A stretch of DNA of 64,000 bases from Arthrobacter bambusae (GTDB taxonomy: Bacteria > Actinomycetota > Actinomycetes > Actinomycetales > Micrococcaceae). How positions within the stretch are numbered: position 1 is the first letter of the stretch; the number at the start of each line of letters is the position of its first letter. Shown piece by piece: positions 60,661 through 64,000 of the stretch. The stretch is taken from assembly GCF_030812595.1 (NCBI RefSeq), contig NZ_JAUSSZ010000018.1:1-64000 (forward strand). Direction: 5' to 3'. A model generated the notes under the pieces. The model was not told where the DNA came from. It ran no database searches and worked only from the letters and a program-made list of their open reading frames with translations. Both the position numbers and the translations under genes were made by a program.

Positions 60661-61419
60661 TCAGCCTTCGCCGTCGACGAACTCTTCCGCGGGCCTGGCT
60701 CCATGGTCCGTGGACTTGCGCTTGGCCACGAGGCCGCGGATGACTTCCACGGCCACGGGTACCACCGAGATCAGGACGATGACCACGAAGATGATGTCGA
60801 GGTTGTCCCGGACCCACGGAACCTTATCGCCGAGCAGGTAGCCGAGCAGTGTGACCCCGCCGCCCCAGAGCGTGGCTCCGATGACGTTGAAAATGAAGAA
60901 CTTGCGCTTATCCATCTGCGCGACTCCGACGATCACCGGGACGAACGTGCGGATGATGGGAACGAAACGGGCGAGGATCAGGGCCTTGCCGCCGTGCTTT
61001 TCGAAGAAAGCGTGTGCGCTCTCGACGTTCTCCCGCTTGAACAGCTTGGAGTCAGGCTTGTTGAAGATGGCAGGTCCGGCTTTGGAACCGATGAGGTAGC
61101 CGCTCTGGTTGCCGATGATCGCAGACACGACGATGAGGGCTGCGAGTGCCCAGATATTGAACTTGATGGTGTCCGTGGCGACGAGGAGCCCTGCAGTGAA
61201 GAGCATGGAGTCGCCGGGCAGGAAGAAGCCCACCAGCAGTCCCGTCTCGGCGAACACAATACCGCACACGAGCAGGACTACCCATGGTGCCAATGCGGGG
61301 TCGGCCAGGAAGATTTGGGGGTTCAACCAGTCGGGGAGGAGCGCGGACATATGCGGCTGCACCTGCCCTGCACCTCCCAAAGTGGAAACAGCAAAGTCGT
61401 TCATCGCAGAAAGGATCAC
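60661..61419 (-). CDS. DedA family membrane protein
   Basis: 252 residues with about five to six helices. DedA/SNARE-associated signature: FAETGLLVGFFLPGDSMLFTAG, GNQSGYLIGSKAG and ARFVPIIRTFVPVIVGVAQM. Family members flip polyprenyl or other phospholipids and support envelope homeostasis. The GTG at 61419 follows TACCCT by 6 nt; an ATG five codons later is an alternative. Confidence 0.92.
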   Translation of the reverse strand: MILSAMNDFAVSTLGGAGQVQPHMSALLPDWLNPQIFLADPALAPWVVLLVCGIVFAETGLLVGFFLPGDSMLFTAGLLVATDTIKFNIWALAALIVVSAIIGNQSGYLIGSKAGPAIFNKPDSKLFKRENVESAHAFFEKHGGKALILARFVPIIRTFVPVIVGVAQMDKRKFFIFNVIGATLWGGGVTLLGYLLGDKVPWVRDNLDIIFVVIVLISVVPVAVEVIRGLVAKRKSTDHGARPAEEFVDGEG

Positions 61420-61425
61420 CCTTCA

Positions 61426-61431
61426 AGGGTA
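61426..61431 (-). promoter_or_regulatory. Leaderless -10 box of the dedA gene
   Basis: TACCCT on the minus strand, 6 nt before the GTG start. Confidence 0.45.
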
Positions 61432-61634
61432 CGGGACAACCGCCGTCCGGCCCTTGGGCGGCTGCCCCGGCTGCGTCCGCGTCGGGGCGAAAATCACAGT
61501 CCGCCCGTGCGAAAGACCCGGAACACCAGCGGATAGTAAGTATGCTCATTATTCAGAGCGTGGATCTGCTGAGGGTGAGAGGGTTCCTGCGGGATCAATG
61601 AGTCCCAAACCGTCACCGCAAAGAGAGGAATGAA

Positions 61635-61895
61635 ATGAACGTCCTGATCAAACTACTTGGCCTGGTCGTGGGCATGGGCGCCGGTATTGCGGCGAACAAG
61701 GCGCTGGAGGCGATTTGGAGCAAGTCCACCGGGAAACCCGCTCCGAAGGATGCGACCAACCTGGAAGACTCCTTGCCCGGCGTGGTGATGTTTGCCTTCG
61801 CCGGCGGTGCCGCAGGGGCAGTCATCCACGTACTGACCCAGAGGGCAACCAAGAGAGCGATGACCAAGCTGCAGAAGACCGCCGACGAAGTCTGA
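61635..61895 (+). CDS. DUF4235 membrane protein
   Basis: 86 residues. Two hydrophobic helices (about 4-25 and 47-68) flank a short polar region (ATNLEDSLPG). Matches DUF4235, a small actinobacterial family of unknown function. GAGAGGAA precedes the ATG. Confidence 0.85.
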   Translation: MNVLIKLLGLVVGMGAGIAANKALEAIWSKSTGKPAPKDATNLEDSLPGVVMFAFAGGAAGAVIHVLTQRATKRAMTKLQKTADEV

Positions 61896-61953
61896 TCGCT
61901 TGCTGATGACCCGGGGGCAATCCCCGGTGCGGCATGCGTATCCCATCCACCTG

Positions 61954-61959
61954 TAACCT
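61954..61959 (+). promoter_or_regulatory. Leaderless -10 box of the exonuclease gene
   Basis: TAACCT, 6 nt before the GTG start at 61966. Confidence 0.5.
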
Positions 61960-61965
61960 TGTCCA

Positions 61966-62988
61966 GTGGCATTGGACTTTACGGCGATCGACTTTGAAAC
62001 TGCGAATGGCTTCAGGGGTTCGCCGTGCTCGGTCGGCTTGAGCAAAGTCCGTGGCGGCGTCATTGTGGAGGAAGCCTCCTGGCTCATGCGGCCGCCGGAA
62101 AACCATGACCACTTCGAGTACCACAACACCCGGATCCACGGCATCCGGGCCGAAGACGTCGCCGGGGCGCCGCGCTTTGGCGAGCTCTTCCCTGAAATCG
62201 GGGCTTTCATCGGCGGGGACATCCTGGCCGCGCACAATGCCGCGTTCGATCTCGGCGTCATCCGTTCCGGGCTCGAGGTTTCCGGGTTGCCTGGCCCGTC
62301 ATACGAGTACGTCTGCACGGTGATGTTGTCCCGGCGCTGCTACTCCTTGGTGTCCAATTCGTTGCCCTACGCCGCGGAGGAGGCCGGCGTCCCGCTCGTG
62401 AACCATCACGATGCAGCGGAGGACGCCCGGGCCTGCGCCGGAATCCTGGTGGACATCGCACGCCGGAACAACGCCAACAGTATCGCTGAGCTCTACTTGT
62501 CCCTCGGCGTGGCCATACCCAGACAGCCGGCCTTCCGGCCCGGAGACGGCCTGTCCAAGCAGACCGTCGCTGCGCTCGCGGCCATCGGCGGGGGCCGCGA
62601 AGCGGTCGCTGGCCGACCCGGCGTCGGGACCGGGGTCAGCCTTGGACGGGCCTGGGGCAATTGGCCGGAAGAAGGCGCCAACCCGGTGCCCAACCCCGCA
62701 GCGGAGCCGGGCCACCCCCTGTTCGGGCAGACCGTCGTCTTCACCGGTGAGCTGGCCATGGCCCGGCCCGAAGCGAAACAGCGGGCAGCGGAGATGGGAG
62801 CACGTCCGGAGAGCCGCGTGACCGGTAGGACAACGGTCTTGGTTGTGGGGGACGGCTTTGTGGCCGGCGATCTCCGCAACGGCCGCCTCACGGGCAAAGC
62901 CAAGCGGGTCCTGGAACTGCACAGCCGCGGCCAGCAGATCGAAGTTCTGTCCGAAGGGGAGTTCCTTCAGATGGTCGGCGGACGCTAG
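61966..62988 (+). CDS. DnaQ-type 3'-5' exonuclease with C-terminal BRCT domain
   Basis: 340 residues. The DEDDh exonuclease (about 1-170) has Exo I in AIDFETANGF, Exo II in AHNAAFDLGVI and Exo III in HDAAEDARACAG. After a low-complexity linker, a BRCT domain (about 245-338) starts HPLFGQTVVFTGEL and has TGRTTVLVVGDGF, similar to the BRCT of NAD-dependent DNA ligase. Probably a DNA repair or proofreading exonuclease, not the replicative epsilon subunit. Confidence 0.9.
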   Translation: MALDFTAIDFETANGFRGSPCSVGLSKVRGGVIVEEASWLMRPPENHDHFEYHNTRIHGIRAEDVAGAPRFGELFPEIGAFIGGDILAAHNAAFDLGVIRSGLEVSGLPGPSYEYVCTVMLSRRCYSLVSNSLPYAAEEAGVPLVNHHDAAEDARACAGILVDIARRNNANSIAELYLSLGVAIPRQPAFRPGDGLSKQTVAALAAIGGGREAVAGRPGVGTGVSLGRAWGNWPEEGANPVPNPAAEPGHPLFGQTVVFTGELAMARPEAKQRAAEMGARPESRVTGRTTVLVVGDGFVAGDLRNGRLTGKAKRVLELHSRGQQIEVLSEGEFLQMVGGR

Positions 62989-63042
62989 CCCCGCCAAAAT
63001 TAACACGGAGCAACAAAGCTTTCCCTTGCGTTGCGGCGCTCC

Positions 63043-63048
63043 TAGCCT
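63043..63048 (+). promoter_or_regulatory. Leaderless -10 box of the DUF4395 gene
   Basis: TAGCCT, 6 nt before the ATG at 63055. Confidence 0.5.
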
Positions 63049-63054
63049 TGAGCC

Positions 63055-63603
63055 ATGACACAGGGAAAACAGCTTGACACCGCGCTGCCCGCCGCAGCCA
63101 CGCCGGCTTCGCCAGCCAATCGCTGGCGTGCCGTCTTCGCTTTCCCCAATCCGGTCAATGAGTACGCCGCGCGGATCACAGCCGGGCTGGTGGTTCTTGC
63201 GGCAGTGGCCACCCTCGTGAGCGGCCTCGGCTGGGGACTTGTGCTGATCGCGGCCGGTTTCTGGCTGCGGGTATTGTTCGGGCCGCGGATCTCGCCGTTT
63301 GCAGTGCTGTCGGTCAAGGTCCTGGCTCCCCGGGTGGGCCGCGCCAGACTTGTTCCGGGGCCGCCCAAGCGCTTCGCACAGGGAATCGGCGCCGTGCTCA
63401 GCACAGCGGCCGTGGTCCTGTTCTTCTCCGGTTTAGCCTTGGGCGCCTGGATCCTGCTCGCCCTGTTGATTGTGGCCGCGTCTTTGGAATCGTTTGCCGG
63501 CTTCTGCCTGGGCTGCACCATATTCGGTTTCCTGCAAAAGCACGGCCTCATCCCCGAGGACGTGTGCGAAGCATGCAACAACATCGCGCTTCGTCGGCCT
63601 TGA
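63055..63603 (+). CDS. DUF4395 membrane protein
   Basis: 182 residues with three to four helices. NPVNEYAARITAGLV near the N-terminus and the conserved FAGFCLGCTIFGFL near the C-terminus; the CxxC and a later CEAC suggest thiol chemistry or metal binding. In other actinobacteria DUF4395 often neighbours thioredoxin or sulfurtransferase genes. None is visible here. Confidence 0.85.
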   Translation: MTQGKQLDTALPAAATPASPANRWRAVFAFPNPVNEYAARITAGLVVLAAVATLVSGLGWGLVLIAAGFWLRVLFGPRISPFAVLSVKVLAPRVGRARLVPGPPKRFAQGIGAVLSTAAVVLFFSGLALGAWILLALLIVAASLESFAGFCLGCTIFGFLQKHGLIPEDVCEACNNIALRRP

Positions 63604-63628
63604 ACCGATTGCCTTGAGCCGATTGCCT

Positions 63629-64000
63629 TCAGCCGACCGTGACGGCGATGAGGCGCTGCGCCATCCCACGGATGACGTCAGGAGCCTCAAGGGCCTCAAG
63701 CCACTCCGCGGGCAGACCCTCCTCGCCATGGAGCACCCCGAGGATATTGCCCGCGATCGACGCGGTGGAGTCACTGTCACCGCTGTGGTTTAGCGCCACG
63801 GCTATGGCCTGGCGGAAATGGTCGGCCGGATCGCGCAGTGTCTCCGCTCCCGCGGTGGTTGCCAGTACCGCATAGAGCCCGACGGCGAGTGCCTCCTCCG
63901 CGACCCAGCCTTCGCCCAGTTGCGCGGTGAGTTCATCCGGGCTGAGCAATGTGCCGCCCGAAGACAGTTCCAGCGCCCGGCGGAGACGGTCGAGGAGTTC
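63629..64000 (-). CDS. ADP-ribosylglycohydrolase family protein (5' end outside window)
   Basis: The last 123 codons of a frame that stays open to the window edge. NHSGDSDSTASIAGNILGVLHG carries the Asp residues binding the two metals in DraG-type hydrolases, and VAEEALAVGLYAVL is typical. Such enzymes remove ADP-ribose from proteins or small molecules. The start is not in the window. Confidence 0.88.
   Translation of the reverse strand, partial: ELLDRLRRALELSSGGTLLSPDELTAQLGEGWVAEEALAVGLYAVLATTAGAETLRDPADHFRQAIAVALNHSGDSDSTASIAGNILGVLHGEEGLPAEWLEALEAPDVIRGMAQRLIAVTVG

Overview
The window is high-GC, gene-dense chromosomal DNA from an actinobacterium, most likely Arthrobacter sensu lato (Micrococcaceae). 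The evidence is the gene order argS-lysA-hom-thrC-thrB-rho-prfA-prmC-(atp operon), a Rho with a long Arg/Asn/Asp-rich insertion, the actinobacterial mismatch endonuclease NucS, DUF2550 next to atpC, the clpS-DUF2017-murI-MBL-rph-rdgB cluster, frequent GTG starts, and many genes that start 6-7 nt after a TAnnnT -10 box (leaderless). No insertion sequence, prophage, integrase or CRISPR array was seen. This is core genome with a few accessory modules.

Layout. 0.1-5.1 kb: hrpA helicase and a WYL regulator. 5.2-7.8 kb: a small membrane protein, a GlxA/FtrA-type regulator, and a protealysin-like M4 protease with its emfourin inhibitor. 8.1 kb: tRNA-Arg(CCG). 8.3-11.1 kb: a three-gene redox module (FMN-binding lipoprotein, ApbE flavin transferase, RnfD/NqrB-like membrane protein fused to a ferredoxin-reductase domain). 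11.3-17.9 kb: argS and the lysine/threonine genes lysA, hom, thrC, thrB, packed with overlaps or no gaps. 18.2-24.1 kb: rho, prfA, prmC, a Sua5/YrdC tRNA-modification gene and a WecB/TagA/CpsF glycosyltransferase. A GT2 glycosyltransferase lies on the opposite strand, followed by a WecA-like transferase that starts cell-wall glycopolymer synthesis. 26.3-34.4 kb: the complete F1Fo ATP synthase operon (I, Z, a, c, b, delta, alpha, gamma, beta, epsilon). 34.4-38.7 kb: DUF2550, a membrane-tethered esterase and a DUF2156 aminoacyl-lipid synthase-like protein continue in the same direction.

38.8-44.0 kb: a cold-shock protein, nagA, nucS facing a small zinc-ribbon-like protein, an alpha/beta hydrolase and an AI-2E family transporter. 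44.2-50.6 kb: a large repeat-containing membrane protein, a YbbN-type thioredoxin/TPR protein, an OYE-family flavin oxidoreductase and an ABC exporter pair. 50.7-54 kb: nagB (partner of nagA in N-acetylglucosamine use), DUF3039 and a DEAD/DEAH helicase. 54-56 kb: the NAD salvage pair pncB-pncA. 56-60.5 kb: clpS, DUF2017, murI, an MBL hydrolase, rph and rdgB, ending at a strong terminator. 60.6-64 kb: DedA, DUF4235, a DnaQ-type exonuclease with a BRCT domain, DUF4395 and an ADP-ribosylglycohydrolase cut by the window edge.

The most interesting points are the flavin-transfer module with an atypical flavinylation motif, a probable aminoacyl-lipid synthase/hydrolase pair with a rhomboid-like domain, a short epsilon subunit combined with an extended alpha subunit in the ATP synthase, tandem repeats in murI and upstream of clpS, a nested palindrome behind rho, and the widespread leaderless promoter architecture. 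None of these alone proves an undescribed system.
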